Shown here piece by piece: positions 19,201-31,251 of a stretch of DNA of 64,000 nucleotides. The notes beneath the pieces were generated by a model. That model had not been told where the DNA came from. It was given only the letters and a program-made list of their open reading frames with translations, and did no database searches. The translations under genes were made by a program, and so were the position numbers. The stretch spans positions 53,569,147 through 53,633,146 of the forward strand of contig JAMPIT010000894.1 in assembly GCA_026261815.1 (NCBI GenBank), written 5' to 3'. This stretch comes from Monarcha castaneiventris obscurior (lineage: Eukaryota; Chordata; Aves; Passeriformes; Monarchidae). Within the stretch, counting starts at the first letter, position 1, and each line of letters starts with the position of its first letter.

Positions 19201-22200
19201 AGGTTGCCTAGTTTGTTCAGAGTTTATTTGAAAGTCTGTTGGAGGCACTTGTTCTTCAGCTGACAGCTCCTCATTTTTCTTGGATTCCCTGTTAGCAGCT
19301 GGAACAAGGTTTGCCCCAGCCAAGCTCAAATCTGAATCTCCACACTGAGATGAATCCTGTTCCACTAGCTGGTTTCTCTGAGTGCTAGGGGTACATGGAT
19401 GACCCTTCCAAGGATCTGATCCCTGCATGGGAAAGGCAACACAGGATCCCAAACTGCCACTTTCTTCCCTGTGATCCACAGGGCCCTTATCTGGGACCTT
19501 GAAAGATACTCTCTTTGATTGCAGTTTTTGTGGTGATGTGAGATCCTGCTCCCTGCCTACAGGGACAGAATTATCCGTGGGAAGGCCATGATCCCGTGGT
19601 GCCCCCACATCCACAGCACTTTCTGGAAGGGAGACAGAACAAATGGAATGTGGTGTTGTGCCACTGGGGACCTGGGTAGCTCCTTTCTCACTAGGAAATG
19701 CTGAGGCTGGCAAAGCAGAAGAGGGAATGCTGGGCTTATCCTTAGGTTTTGTGGCATACTGTGAGGAGTCCATGTCAGCTCTGCAGGGCACCAACCCACT
19801 GTGCATGTGCTGTGGTGGCTGCTGGGTGTTTGCGTGGGGCACCTGCTGGGCCTCAAGCTCACGGATGTTCTTACTGACAGCGACAGTGTGGGATGCAGTG
19901 ATGTCCATGTCCTCGTGGTCGTGGGCAAACACAATGGTTCTGTCAGCAGGAATGGCTGGCAGGGGCTGTCTGTGCTGTGCTGTGTGAATTGTGGTCATCT
20001 CCATATCCTGAGCCAGAGCAAAACTGACGGTGCTGCCACCTGCAGCAGCCTCCCACCCACCCCACTCCGCTGCCATTGTCATTGTGGCCCCTTTTTCCAG
20101 GGACATTGTTTCACTTCCACCTTGACCAAAGCATCCAGGTGCTGCTTTGTTTTGTGACAAAACAACGTTGGTGCTGTAATCTGGAACCATCACCACACAC
20201 CCACCAGTCATGTCCATGTTTTCACCCTGGGGAAACATGACAGACTTTTCTCCAAAGAAAGACAACTGGGAACTTCCCTTGGGTGCCTCAGAGGTCCTGG
20301 CCCACACTGGCTCTTCTGCACCCCTCTGGAGCAGCCCATGAACTGAGGGAGGAGCTTCTAAATCCTCTCTTGAAGAACCTGTTTTACCCATGGATAAATG
20401 TCCGTCAGAGTCTCCTCGGGTTGGCAATACTTTGCTTACTGCCCTCACAGGCTGGGGTTTCTCTTGCCACTCTGAGTTTTGGCTGTCTGCATTTATTCCT
20501 ATTACTGTCCCAAATTGTTCATTTCCTCTCATTCCAGAGGGAGCAGGATCGTTACTGAAAGTAAATGAACCACTTGGAGCCAAAGCAGTAACAATTTGCT
20601 TACTGGTGTTCATTTTCAAGTCCCCACATTCCATTGCTGCAGTTTGACTCAAGGCATCCACACCACCACAACTGGAAAATGGGAAGGGCTGGTTTTGCAG
20701 ATGCTTGGATAGTGCATTGATTTGATTATAATCCATGGATTCTTGTTCAGCGTTACTAGGAGCAATCTCAAAGGCAGCAGGATGAGCTTTGGTTATGTCC
20801 ATGCTTTGATCACCTAAAAACATGCTTGTTATGTCATTTATGCAGAAATCTGAGAAGCTTGGAAGGTTTTTTTCCAGAAGCTGTGATACCACAACTTCTT
20901 GGCTTTGCCAGGACAGGGATGCACCAGTGTTAGTGACAACATTCTCGCAGACTCCTCTGTTTTGCTCTTGCAACAAACACGTGCTTTTGGCATAGGAACT
21001 CAGACCACTTGCCTGAAAGTTGGTTTTTCCAAGCTTCTTATCAACCATTATCATCTGAAGATCTTGAGCATTCCTTTCCATAGCCTGGCTCCTTTTATTA
21101 TTCCCATCAATACTCCTCACTTCAACATTTTCCTTGTCTGTATCTACAGAATATGCAGACATGTCACCCTCAGTGACATTTTTGTTCTGGCTCTTTCTTG
21201 GAATGATTTTACAGGGCATTTGTTTCGGTTCTGCTGTTATCCCACTGCTTTGACCATCAAAGACAACAGTGTGGCATCTCGTTATATCCATTTCTTCCTG
21301 CTCAGTTACATTGGAAGATGTGCATCTGTTACCCAGGAAATGAGGTTTGCAGGTGACAGAGGTGAACATTGCAGTGCGATGTTCATTATCAACATTCTTT
21401 CCACCATCCTTAACACAGGTTTTAGCCAAGTCCATGTCTTCTCCTGCAAATATTACTGTCTTCTCACCTGAAAAAACAAGCTGGGGGTTTGCAGAGGGAT
21501 CAAACCTGCTCTTCAAAACACCACAAGCCGCCAAATTCGTGTATGAGCCAAACCCAGTGCTGGCTGCAGCAGGACCATGAGCTTGGGACATGTTTTCCAT
21601 GGGTCCACCTAAGGCTGAAGGCAGTTCAAGTGCACTGGTTTTATAGGGCCCAGCAGCAGGATTATCTCTAGGTGCCAGACCCTTTGGGATGTCCCCACAT
21701 GCCAGGGATCTGCTCCCTGTGAGCAGAGGGTTTGTACTCGCTGGATTTTCACAGGTTTTATGGCATGAACTGTCCTTTTCCGTGGTGCTGGCCTTAAAGA
21801 GGATGTCTCTGTAATTCCCAGTCATTTCCATGTCGTCACACTCGGAAAACACAACAGTTTTGTCCCCTCGGAAGACGGTCTCAGATGAAACAGATCCCTG
21901 GATGGCAGACACTGCCCTGGCCTCCTGTTTCCCAGCTCGCAGCACTGGGGGGTCTCCTCTGTCGTCAGCATTTGCTGTTCTTCTGTCTGCACAAAGCTCC
22001 TGCTGAACATTTAAGTCCTGATTGGATGCTCTCCTTAACACAGAATTATCAAACTCTGTGGGTGGGAAATCCTTTTGGAAGTTGAGACTTTGGCTCCCGA
22101 CAGTGGAGAAGGCAAAGGACACTTTTGCAGTGTGACTGGTTGTCACATCCATGCCCTCGTCTGCAAACGCCTCAGTGACATCTGCACATTCCCACTGCTC

Positions 22201-25200
22201 TGGTGGAGCCTCACCGATGCCAGGGAATGGAATTCTAACATCAGCTGCCTCACATTTTGTCATCTCCATCCCACCTTCTCGGCCTCGAAACACTTTTGTC
22301 ACATTGCAGGTGTCCAGTGGCTCATGGGAATAGCCAAATTCCCCGGACGGTCGTGCCACGTCTCCCGAGCCTTGGGAAGGGAAACAGCAAACATTCTCCT
22401 TGTCAGGTGTCTCAGCAGGATTGTTTGATTTCAGTCCCAGCAGAAATTCATTGAAATCTATTTTTTTCACATTAGTGGCCTCTTCCTGCTGTTCCAAAGA
22501 TGGGCCCAGATGGTTTGTGGGGTCAGAGAGCAAACTCAATTCCTTGCTGCTTTCTGCCTTCCCCTGGCTGGAGTTTAACTTAGCCAGGAAGGAGGTGAAG
22601 TCTATTTTCTCGGTTGTGTCAGGCTGGTGGGCTCTGAGGTTCCGTGAGATCATGGCTGTGTGACTGGCTGTCATCTCCATCTCGTTCTCCTCTGAGAAGA
22701 GGAGGGTGGTGTCCTGCCTGTCCATCCTTGGAGCAGTGTGGTCCACATCATGCCACTGAAAAACAATAAAAAGGGAGAATTCAGTGACTGACACTTCAAA
22801 CAAATGATCAATGGTTTGTTCTATTTAAAACAGAAGTCAACTAGGTTTTAGCTCTATAAATCTTTTTTTTTTTCAATAAAACAACCTGTTGATTTCAGGC
22901 CTCCCTGATAAGCAGTAACATATTTAAGGAAAGGACAATGACTGAATTATTCAAATGTATCATATTTAAATGGCTTTTAATGAAATGTGTCTCATCTTAC
23001 ACTTCACATCTAGCCACATCTTAGCAAGCACAGACCAATTACTGAGGCTTATGGATCAGTATTTTCTACTTCTCTACAACATTGTTTCCACCTTTTACTT
23101 CAACCACAAATTGGGGGTGATCCACTCACGTGTGAAAAACTTATAACAGTTTGTAATCAGTGATGGCCACTTTACACACTGGAAGATCAAGAGAAGTGGC
23201 CTAAGGATGGATACAGTATATACATCATATTACAGAATTATATCATATTGCAGTTAATGCTGTTTTTGCAGAAGGGAAAATAAGCAGGATGAAGCTCCTC
23301 ATGCATTTGAAAAGGAAAAGAAAGGCAAAGGGTTGAAAGAGGTGTTGTTTTGTGTGCACCATAGGACAGAGGTGCTTAAAGTGCAGGTGAGAAGAAGAGG
23401 ATGATTTAGAGCTGATAGCTCTGTGGCAAAGAATAAGGGGGGTGAATGATGAATCCTTGGGGAATATGGTTAGACACACAAGTAAGTTTCGGGAAAGTGG
23501 ACTGGAACAGAAAGAACATTTTAGGGGATTGGAGGATTTTGGTCTGATTGCAGGCTGCACTAAAAGGCAGCAAGGAGAAGTTGGGGGAGATGCTAGGGAA
23601 GTTCTGATGGCTCCCCTGCAGCAGGTGGTTGGGAATTATGGTCCAGTAACACTGTTTTTAATAGTGGATTTGATATCACGGAGAAAGGTGGCAGGATTTT
23701 ATAAGGAAGATCCGGACAGAGTTGCTAAAGTATTTCAAATCATAATAAGGACTCAAGACCCCCCTCAGAAACAACTGGTTAATTGGTTAATTATTATAAT
23801 AATTGGTGACAAAACAAGAACTTTAGTAATTTGGATTAATTAGTGGCTGAAGTATATCTGGCAATTTGTACTGTGATATTTAGTGGCTGAAATGGATTTA
23901 GCAGTTTGTGCTGTGATAGTTGGTAGCTGAAGTGTATTTGGCAATTTGTAAAGAAAGGGGACATTGGAAAAGGGAGTGTCCCCAGGTCAGGGGAAATCAA
24001 ACAAAGAACCTAAACCAGGCTCTTCAAGCCATCAGGCTCAAGACCTCAAGTGAAAATGAAAAACCCCCCTGAAGGAACCAGGGGAATCATCCTCATCTGA
24101 GCCCTGATTACATTATTGCTGAGAATGAAAAGGTAAATTTTTTAATTGATACAGGAACAACTTATTCAGTACTGAATACGTGAAGAGGAAAACTTAGCTC
24201 AGAACCTGTAAGCATTGCAGGTGTGACAGGGAGGAAAGAGAACTGGCCTTTTTTACAACTATTACTATTTAAATTAATAAACCTGTGGGGAAAGCACCAA
24301 TTTGTATATGCCTGGATGCTCAATCCCCTTGCTGGGGAGAGATTTATTGGGAAAATTGGATGGTCAAATAACTTTCTAGGATGGGGAAATACAAATTCAA
24401 ACACCAGAATCAAAAGCCATCAAACAAAGATTTTTATGCTACAGGAATCAGAATAGTTGGAAGAAATCTCAGAGGAGGCAGAGAATGCTGTAACCCTGTT
24501 GGCATGGGCAACTGAGATGCCTGGATGATCACAGGTTGCCAAACTGGTGAGGATTACTCTCAAACCTGAAACCAGACTGGTAAAGCAAAACCAATACCCT
24601 ATTAAGTGTAAAAATTAACTCTTGTAAGTTTTAAAAGGTACAACAAATCCTTGGGACTAGACTTGGCTGTACATCCTTTCCAGCCAGGAAGCACGGTGTG
24701 CATCAGAACCTGGAGTTTTGGGCCAATCCAGGAGAAGTGGAAGGGACCATATCAAGTCCCCCTGGTGACCTGCACTGGACTCACAGTGGAAGGAATTGAA
24801 CCCTGAGTTCATCACACGTGGGTAAAACCAGCAACCACACAGAAACACAGCACAGCCAAGACTCTGACCCACACCGTGGAGTTTTTATGTACATATGCAA
24901 ATCCTATTGTTTCAGGATAGGATATGATTTTCTAGGGGAATATCATTTGTTAGATCTAGATGAAAATGATAAATAATTACATGTTCATAATAATAATAGG
25001 AACTGTATTAATTTCTGGGAAGGAAAATCTAGTCTTAAAGTCAGTGCAAGGTTTTGACAAATTACAGAATGTAACTTCCATAACATGTGGGACCTTACAA
25101 AACAGATTAGCTTTAGATCTATTACATAAACATGGATTATGTGGTTATTTGAATTTAAACAGCAACACTTGTTGTGTGCACATTCCAAACCCGACTGCTA

Positions 25201-28200
25201 AATTAGATTATCAGATGAGATAAGAATTGGTTGCTACATCCAGCATAGAATTAAGGGCAGAATTAGAAAGTAACTAGTTCAATAAAATATTTAAATAATT
25301 TGGATTTTCTCTGACTGGTTAGCTGGCCTCAGATTTGCAAAGTATAACTGTGATCATATTAATAATTGTGATCATTATACTTGCATTAAAAACTTACATG
25401 ATATTAGTAAAAAAAGTAAGTGAGGCTCACGAAGTCTTGCAAAGAAGAGAAGAATGGAGGAACTAGTTCATTACTGAGAAGTTACAGAGGAATTTCAGAA
25501 GCAAGAGTTATTTATGTTGCAGTCTAATGCCTATCAGATTAGGAAACACTTTGAAACACAGAATATTCACTTTCAGGAGAATTTTATGTGAATACAAAGG
25601 CTTATTTTTCAGGCACTTAATATTTTTAATCTTTACTACAGAAATTCTTGTGACCTATTTTGGACACTGGTATTTTCAGCACCAAAAAACTAAAAGCCTT
25701 CACATACCTCATTTTGCTGCCCCAAGGCCTGGATGGGGGCATGAAGCAAAGTGTTCATCCCTGTGGAAAGAAAGGGAATAATCCAGTTTTTGTGCTATTT
25801 GCTTATTATTTTATCCACTGAGCTGAAGATCAATGCACTGAGTAAATAAATACAATTAAACCCAAATACATTCTGAACAATATTTTCATTACTCCCTTCA
25901 GCACCTCAAAGGGCCGCCCAGACTTCCGCAACAGGATCCTTGTAAACAACTTCATGGGACAAAGCCCATCCAGAGAGAGCTCTCCCAAGGCAGGGAGATT
26001 GCTCCAGGCATGTTAAAATTACTCAAACACAATCAGCAGCTTTAAATAAGGAGTCATTTTGTTACTAAATCTGTTTCCAGACTCACCAGTGATCTCACAT
26101 GGAACAGCCCCGGGGTCTTCATTCCTACAAAAGGTTTGAGAAATAGTTTGTTAAAGAGTTTCAAAGAGAAGCCTTGATCAATAAACTGAAGAGGCAGAGA
26201 ATTGTGTTGAGCAGAATTCCGTGGCAGAGCTCATGTGGGTCTGGGCAGCAGACACTATTCGCTGCTTATTTGTCTTCAATATATTCTAATTTGAGTCACA
26301 ATCTTATTTTTCCCATGAAATTAACTGTTATGCCACAAACCACTGTTTAATCTACAGGGACATTGTAATTCTTCAACGACAAGAAAAGATTAATTCTTTT
26401 TTTTTCATTGAATCTATGGTTCTATGGAATTCCCCTTCTCACATACAAAGTCTGTTATTATCTGTTATTTTACCACCAAGTCATTTTTATTTTACAGATC
26501 CCATCCTTGTGTTTTATCTACAAGAACTTTGATGCCAGACTAATGCTTTATCTTCTGAGGAAAAAGTTTGGTAATAAACACTGAATAATAACAAATATCT
26601 ATCAGAAATGATACTTACTGATTAGTCAAGGTATCATCCTTCTCATCTGCTGAACACCCTAAAAATAAAAAAATGACAAAATTACAGTGTGAGAAGCATG
26701 ATCAAGTTTGTACTTGATTATCTCAAAGGTTTTGCCCAACCCACACGATTCTGATTCAATAAAACATTGAGACAAGAGTGAACTGCACAGAAAAGAATGT
26801 TCTGAAGTTCTCACTCTTGATGTGTCTTCTCATGGCAAAAACTCTGTGACTAAGGGGTTTTCAGCCAGCCCAGGATAAAGAGCTGACCATGTTGTTCCTT
26901 CCCCAAACTGAAAAGTTCTGGTTTCTTAAATTCAAGCTAAAATCTTGTTGCTAATAGTCTGGGGAATCTGGGAATCCTGTCAGGAAAGGAAAAAGGAGTT
27001 CTACCTGTATTTTCTGTCTCTGATGTGTTGTTCTTAAGATCTCGCTGGAAGACTCTGCAGCTAAGAACATAAATAACAGTTTTTGAAAACACAAAACCAT
27101 CTCTAAAAGCAAAAAAAAAAAAAAAAAAATCAGCACTAATTTCAATCTTTTGTACATGTTCTGGATGGAGAGAGGCATCAAAAGCCAGAAGTGCTCTGAA
27201 CCCAGCTGCATTTTTCAGGGAGAAGATGTCATTACGACACTTTAGATGTATGAACGGAAGTTGAATGGAAAACAAAAATTCCCAACCATATCAATTTCAC
27301 TGAACTGGGGTTTTTTTTTTCAGCTGGGAAGAGAAAATGAATTATGGCTCTCAGGGCTCAACCCAACTCGATGTAACAATCCTGCTGCTGCTTGCAGCCA
27401 TTTGTGATGACCCAGTGAGGACAGTTTTATGGGGAGGGATTATTCCCTGCATTTTCTGGCTAGGGAAGGGATGTAGGTGTGCCCCCTTCAGCTCCCTCAC
27501 TTGATGGTGTTGGCGAAGCTGACCCTGCGCGAGCTCCTCCTGCGTCTCTCCACGTGGATGTCCTGCCAAGAAAGAACACAACAGGTTGCTACCTGTGACA
27601 GGCACAGCTCTCCAAGAAACACAAAACCAAACCAAAGTGGTGCACCAATATTATGATCAGAAATGCTGCATTAAAACCACCTGCCTTATTCCAGTGACAC
27701 AGCTTAATCTGGGGAGCATTGGTGGGAAAGGGCTTGAGAGACCTACCTGGGTCATTTCATTCCCATTTCCCAGATCATCCAGAGGATTTCGAGGAGCCTT
27801 TAAAATCTGAAAGAAAACACAATAGCTCAGATATCAGCTGCAGCTCCAAGAGCTGGCTTCTTGGCTGGAGAGAGTTTCTAAGAGCCAGCAGTGCCCTAGT
27901 CAATCCTCCCAGTCTAACAGGCTCTTTTGGAATGCTCTTCTTCAATTCCCAAGAGAAAGCAAGTTCCTCTTTGAGCCTCCCATGGCTTCTTTCGCCCCTC
28001 ACACAGTTTTATTTTGAGGAATGCTGTAAGTTACTCACGGAGGACAGTCGCTTCCCTCTGATGTGTTCTGTGTTATCACTGCAGGGGAAAAAGGGAAACA
28101 GGTATTGATGCCTCAGGTTTTTAGATTTTACATATTCTTTATGTATTTGTAGCTTTGTAGACTGGTGAGTGCCTTGGTGTAACTTCTAGTTCTTTCCCAC

Positions 28201-28950
28201 AGTGAACAGGTGCTTATTGACACATTCCTAAATTTTCTTCTAGTCCTGCCTGTTACTTCTCCAAGGACAATTTATTTTGCACCACGTAATCACAGGCATA
28301 ATTAAGGTAGGGTAGGAGGGGCAGAACCCAGGGTGGGAGATTATCTGACCACCTGCTCCTCTAATTGGACAATATTGGCCAGATATTCTAACTGCCCGAT
28401 CTTACCAATTGTAAGGATCTAATTTGGGGCACTGTTTTCCACCATATTGTGAAGGCTTTCAAGTAAAGGTTTACTTTTACATTATCATTATATTGTCTGG
28501 AAAAGCTTGTGTTCTATTTCCAGGCATCAGTATGAGGGCACCAAATTGCACCAAGGTGTGTTTCCTGAATGTCCTGCCACGGTTTTGAGGTTAATAAATT
28601 GATTTCTCTGTTATTTTTACAAGTGTGAAAATAAATAAGCAACATACTTGGAACAGATTGGTCATTTCAGCACTGGTTCCCAGAATAAGCTTTGGAAAAC
28701 TCAGCAGATTCTCCCCCCAGTCTCATGGTCAGTTCATCTCCTGACAATCCATCACTATATGAAATCCCCTCACCAAACACCAAAGAAACTCCCTGGTCTT
28801 CTTCACAATGGAAAACACACTTCACTCAAGGGATGTTGAAGTGCATTAAGAAGAGTTTTGCCTCTAAAGGGCAATATTTACACCACAGTAAAATCTTCAG
28901 AGAGTTCCAACTCACTTTTCCATGTTAGAGTCTGTGTGAATCTTGTCCAT
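10291..28950 (-). CDS. KNL1: KNL1 kinetochore scaffold (CASC5/blinkin)
   Basis: KNL1 is the outer-kinetochore scaffold of the KMN network; it recruits BUB3-BUB1/BUBR1 and PP1 for spindle checkpoint control. Twenty-five coding exons join in frame to 2,072 aa: 28916-28950, 28039-28078, 27747-27806, 27501-27562, 27005-27054, 26619-26658, 26087-26124, 25708-25760, 18478-22755, 17983-18127, 17802-17869, 17577-17675, 16442-16557, 16125-16215, 15521-15637, 14585-14672, 14117-14185, 13723-13762, 13513-13614, 12924-13024, 12589-12657, 12346-12455, 11724-11842, 10503-10625, 10291-10396. PP1 docking motifs are SSILK (residues 24-28, across an exon joint) and RVSF (58-61). MELT repeats and two KI motifs lie in the giant exon. 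A coiled-coil region precedes a C-terminal RWD domain (about 1864-2072), which binds the MIS12 complex. The start MDKIHTD aligns with the human N-terminus. The last two exons are short and identified by similarity to the human C-terminus. The protein is shorter than human KNL1, mainly in the repeat region. Confidence 0.96.
11608..11705 (-). mobile_element. Short CR1-like fragment in KNL1 intron
   Basis: Begins 'cagaatcacagaacatcctgagtcagaaggg', the reverse-oriented tail of a CR1 subfamily. It ends about 20 bp from the KNL1 exon at 11724-11842, close to that exon's splice donor. Confidence 0.65.
14983..15192 (-). mobile_element. CR1 LINE 3' fragment
   Basis: Reverse-oriented CR1 3' block ('ggtttgggtgggaaagga', 'ccatgggcagcgacaccttcc', 'agggaagaatttcttcc'). 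It lies in a KNL1 intron in the same orientation as the gene. Confidence 0.85.
18478..22755 (-). other. KNL1: KNL1 giant MELT-repeat exon
   Basis: One uninterrupted 4,278-nt exon encodes residues 127-1552. I count ten MELT-like elements: [72 protein letters not shown] and MDITASHT. About five carry the SHT-type extension that strengthens BUB3-BUB1 binding after MPS1 phosphorylation. Further degenerate units (for example MTMAAEW and MDYNQIN) look like decayed repeats. The KI motifs begin near residue 176 ([11 protein letters not shown]) and 224 ([11 protein letters not shown]); in human these bind BUB1 and BUBR1 TPR domains. A conserved stretch near the exon end (KRVSFKVP) resembles the human KRVSFKLP. 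Confidence 0.95.
23430..25475 (+). mobile_element. Broken gamma-like endogenous retrovirus, antisense in KNL1
   Basis: Retroviral genes occur in order but are riddled with stops and deletions. A capsid-like segment lies at about 23,620-23,780. A half zinc knuckle (C-x5-GHWKREC type) is at about 23,950-23,990. A protease active-site-like [11 protein letters not shown] is at about 24,140-24,180. An integrase C-terminal piece is at about 24,660-24,850. An envelope transmembrane-like end with a cysteine cluster and hydrophobic anchor spans about 25,010-25,470. No reverse transcriptase or RNase H core is visible, so the pol gene is mostly deleted. No convincing paired LTRs are seen. It lies in the KNL1 intron before the giant exon, on the opposite strand, and is non-functional. 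Confidence 0.8.
23841..23950 (+). repeat. 40-bp tandem repeat inside the retroviral gag region
   Basis: Units start at 23,841, 23,881 and 23,921 with an exact 40-bp period. Each begins with a 'tagtggctga'-like phrase and contains 'gcaatttgt' or a close variant. The third unit runs directly into the zinc-knuckle-like codons. Confidence 0.85.
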
Positions 28951-29504
28951 TGCTGAAGGATGCGTTTTTCCTATAAAATACAGCACCAACATTTAAAACC
29001 ATTAATGAACCTCAGTAGGAAAACTGCATAAACCCACAACTGCCTATTAGCTTTTGATGCTGTGTTTTTTGCTCTCCATCCTTCTCCAGTCACAGAAATG
29101 CTCTGAAGTACAGCAGGCCTCTCAAGTCCATGTTCTCCTGTTATATTCACATTAGACATATATTTCCTAATGTATATTAGAAAACAGCAGTGCTAACAGT
29201 TTAACTATTACTGGTTAACTGACCTTTTATTTAAAGTTAAGATTGTGGTAAATGCTGGGAGAAAAATGAGATCAAACCTTATCCAAGACAATGTTAGCTT
29301 TGACACGTACATGACATTTTCCCTCTGAACTGAATTTCAGCTTGTGCCTGTTGTTTCTTGTTCCTTCTCTAGATACAGCCAGGAGAGCCCGGCTCAATTT
29401 TCTTAAAACCCTCCTGAAAGGAGTAAGAGGAATGTATTTTTACAAACTGTGAGTTTGCCTAAGCCAGGGACTGACAGGTGAGTTAAGCAACAGGAGAATG
29501 CTTC

Positions 29505-29830
29505 TTCTTGACACAAACTGCTGCTTATCCAAGGCCCTGCTTTAATTCCTGGACTTAGAGAAAAAGAACTAAGATACAAGGAAAAAGAGGGGACAGGGCC
29601 GTGCACATTAGAAGAGGGTCTTTATTAGGAGACTGGGGAAGTCTGCACCTCTCAAGTACCTCAGCCAGTGGGGAGAGGGAAATTAGGACAAAAAGGAGGC
29701 TGCGTTTTCCAGCAATTTGAGAGACCCCACGGCCTCTCCCTTTATTCATGAATAAAGCTAAGGGACCCCTCTATCTCCTTTTTGGACACAAACCTCTGGC
29801 GTGAATTAATTTTCCTAACAGAGGGAACAA
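29505..29830 (+). mobile_element. Solo-LTR-like element in KNL1 first intron
   Basis: The block holds 'gggtctttattaggagactgggg', 'ctcaagtacctcagcc' and 'tgaataaagctaagggacccctct', and ends near 'cctctggcgtgaatt'. These are features of an avian ERV LTR with a polyadenylation signal near 29,750. No internal region is present. It is antisense to KNL1. Confidence 0.55.
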
Positions 29831-30329
29831 TTTCTTCCCAATACCCCATCTAAACCAACTCTCAGTCAGACTGAACACACAAAGGGAGAGACAGGGAAGA
29901 TAAGCCTGAAGCTATAAAAGCCTTAATCACTCTGCTATTGGGGGTATTAATCTGAAATTCACTTCCCAACCACCTTCCTTAACTGTTCTTCTTTAATCCT
30001 GCTTGAAATTCCTCTACAATCCTTGAGGGGCGAGCGGCGAGCTGGGTCGCTGTGCTGATGAAGACCCCCGCCTTTTTATTGCCCCGTTTGACTCTGCGAA
30101 CACGAGAATCGCTCCATAACCCTTGAGCCCATCCCTGCCGCCCATCCCGCCCCTCCTTGGCCTTTTCCCCATTAGGATGAGCCGACAGGGTCTCTTTTTC
30201 CGTCTCTTTTTGTCCCCGCGCCCTCGCTTTGGCGCCCACACCGCCCAGGCGCCAATCGCTTATCAATCACCAACCCCGCACTAATCACCTCTATCGTTAA
30301 TTACACCGCATTAACACGTTCCCCAGGCG

Positions 30330-31020
30330 TTAATTACCTCGGATGGATCCGCACCGCCCTTACCGGGGGGTTCCCCACACGCTCCGCGCCCACCGCAGGC
30401 GGCACCGCCTCAGCGCTCCTTCCATCCAGCCGATCCCGAGGCCGCTCCCGGGGCAGCGCCGACCTTCTCCCCCCGCCTCCTCCCGCGCTCCTTCCCGCAG
30501 CACCGCCCCGGCCCCCGGCAACGGCCGCCGCCGCTCCCGCGCCGCTTCCTGCGCTCGCCGGGCCCCTCGGCTGCTCTTACCTCCCGGCTTGGCGACCCCC
30601 GCTCCCCAATCCCGGTTTCCGGGCCCCCGGTCCCGGTTCCCGCTCCCCGCTCGCTGCCGCCCCGTTCAAATCCAACCGCCCGCCCCGCGCCCGTGACGAC
30701 ACATTGGCGCCGTGCGGTATGGCCGCCCCCGAGCTCCGTACAACATGGCGCTCTCTCGTGCCGTACAACATGGCGGCCTCCGCGGACCGCCCCGCCGCTG
30801 CCATTCGGTGCCTCCCGCGGCCCGCACGCCCGGAGCCGCGGTGGTGGGGATGACGCGGTGCTGCACGGGCTCCGTGGGGTGCTCGGTCCTGGCGCGGTGG
30901 CTTCGCTCCGCACCGTGCCCGTGCAGGGCCGCGTAACCGGCGCCGCGCACGGGGGCGGCGGGCGGGAGGAGACTGCGGGGGCGGTGGGCGCACTTCCTTA
31001 TAGGCCCGGTGAGGAAGAAG
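30330..31020 (-). promoter_or_regulatory. KNL1: KNL1 CpG promoter with YY1-like sites and likely non-coding exon 1
   Basis: A strongly CpG-rich block. On the minus strand a GTAAGAG donor follows position 30,581, and a TATAG acceptor precedes the coding-start exon (about 28,970), so an untranslated exon 1 ending at 30,581 is likely. Two near-identical 'ccgtacaacatggcg' units (30,737-30,750 and 30,761-30,777) each carry a YY1-type AACATGGCG core, and a related 'gtgcggtatggccgc' lies just before them. Transcription start sites are inferred only. Confidence 0.65.
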
Positions 31021-31027
31021 TCCCTGT

Positions 31028-31109
31028 GACGAGGTGGCCGAGTGGTTAAGGCGATGGACTGCTAATCCATTGTGCTCTGCACGCGTGGGTTCGAATCCCA
31101 TCCTCGTCG
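31028..31109 (+). tRNA. tRNA-Ser (anticodon GCU)
   Basis: A complete 82-nt gene with no intron. Acceptor arms GACGAGG and CCTCGTC pair over seven bases, and the discriminator is G. The anticodon loop CTGCTAA places GCT at 31,061-31,063. The long variable arm is typical of serine tRNAs. Box A is TGGCCGAGTGG (31,034-31,044) and box B GGTTCGAATCC (31,088-31,098). It reads AGC/AGU serine codons and lies just upstream of, and divergent from, KNL1. I recall a Ser-GCU tRNA beside human KNL1 as well, which would make this linkage old. Confidence 0.97.
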
Positions 31110-31119
31110 GGAAGAAACA

Positions 31120-31124
31120 TTTTT
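31120..31124 (+). terminator. Pol III terminator of tRNA-Ser
   Basis: A run of five T begins 11 bases after the tRNA 3' end, within the usual range. A longer T run near 31,139-31,152 could act as a backup. Confidence 0.8.
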
Positions 31125-31251
31125 CCCTGACAGCTAAATTTTTTTTTTTTTTCTCCACGATTCCAAGGAGACCTCTCCCTCCCGCCTCTCCCTTCGGCCC
31201 TTATGGGGAGAAGGAAAAGCGGAGGTGGCGCCCGGGACAGACAGGACACAG

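Noticed and set aside
28260..28640. Possible transposon-like stretch in the KNL1 intron
   Set aside because: There are hints of repeat character, but I found no termini, tail or second copy in the window to support a call.
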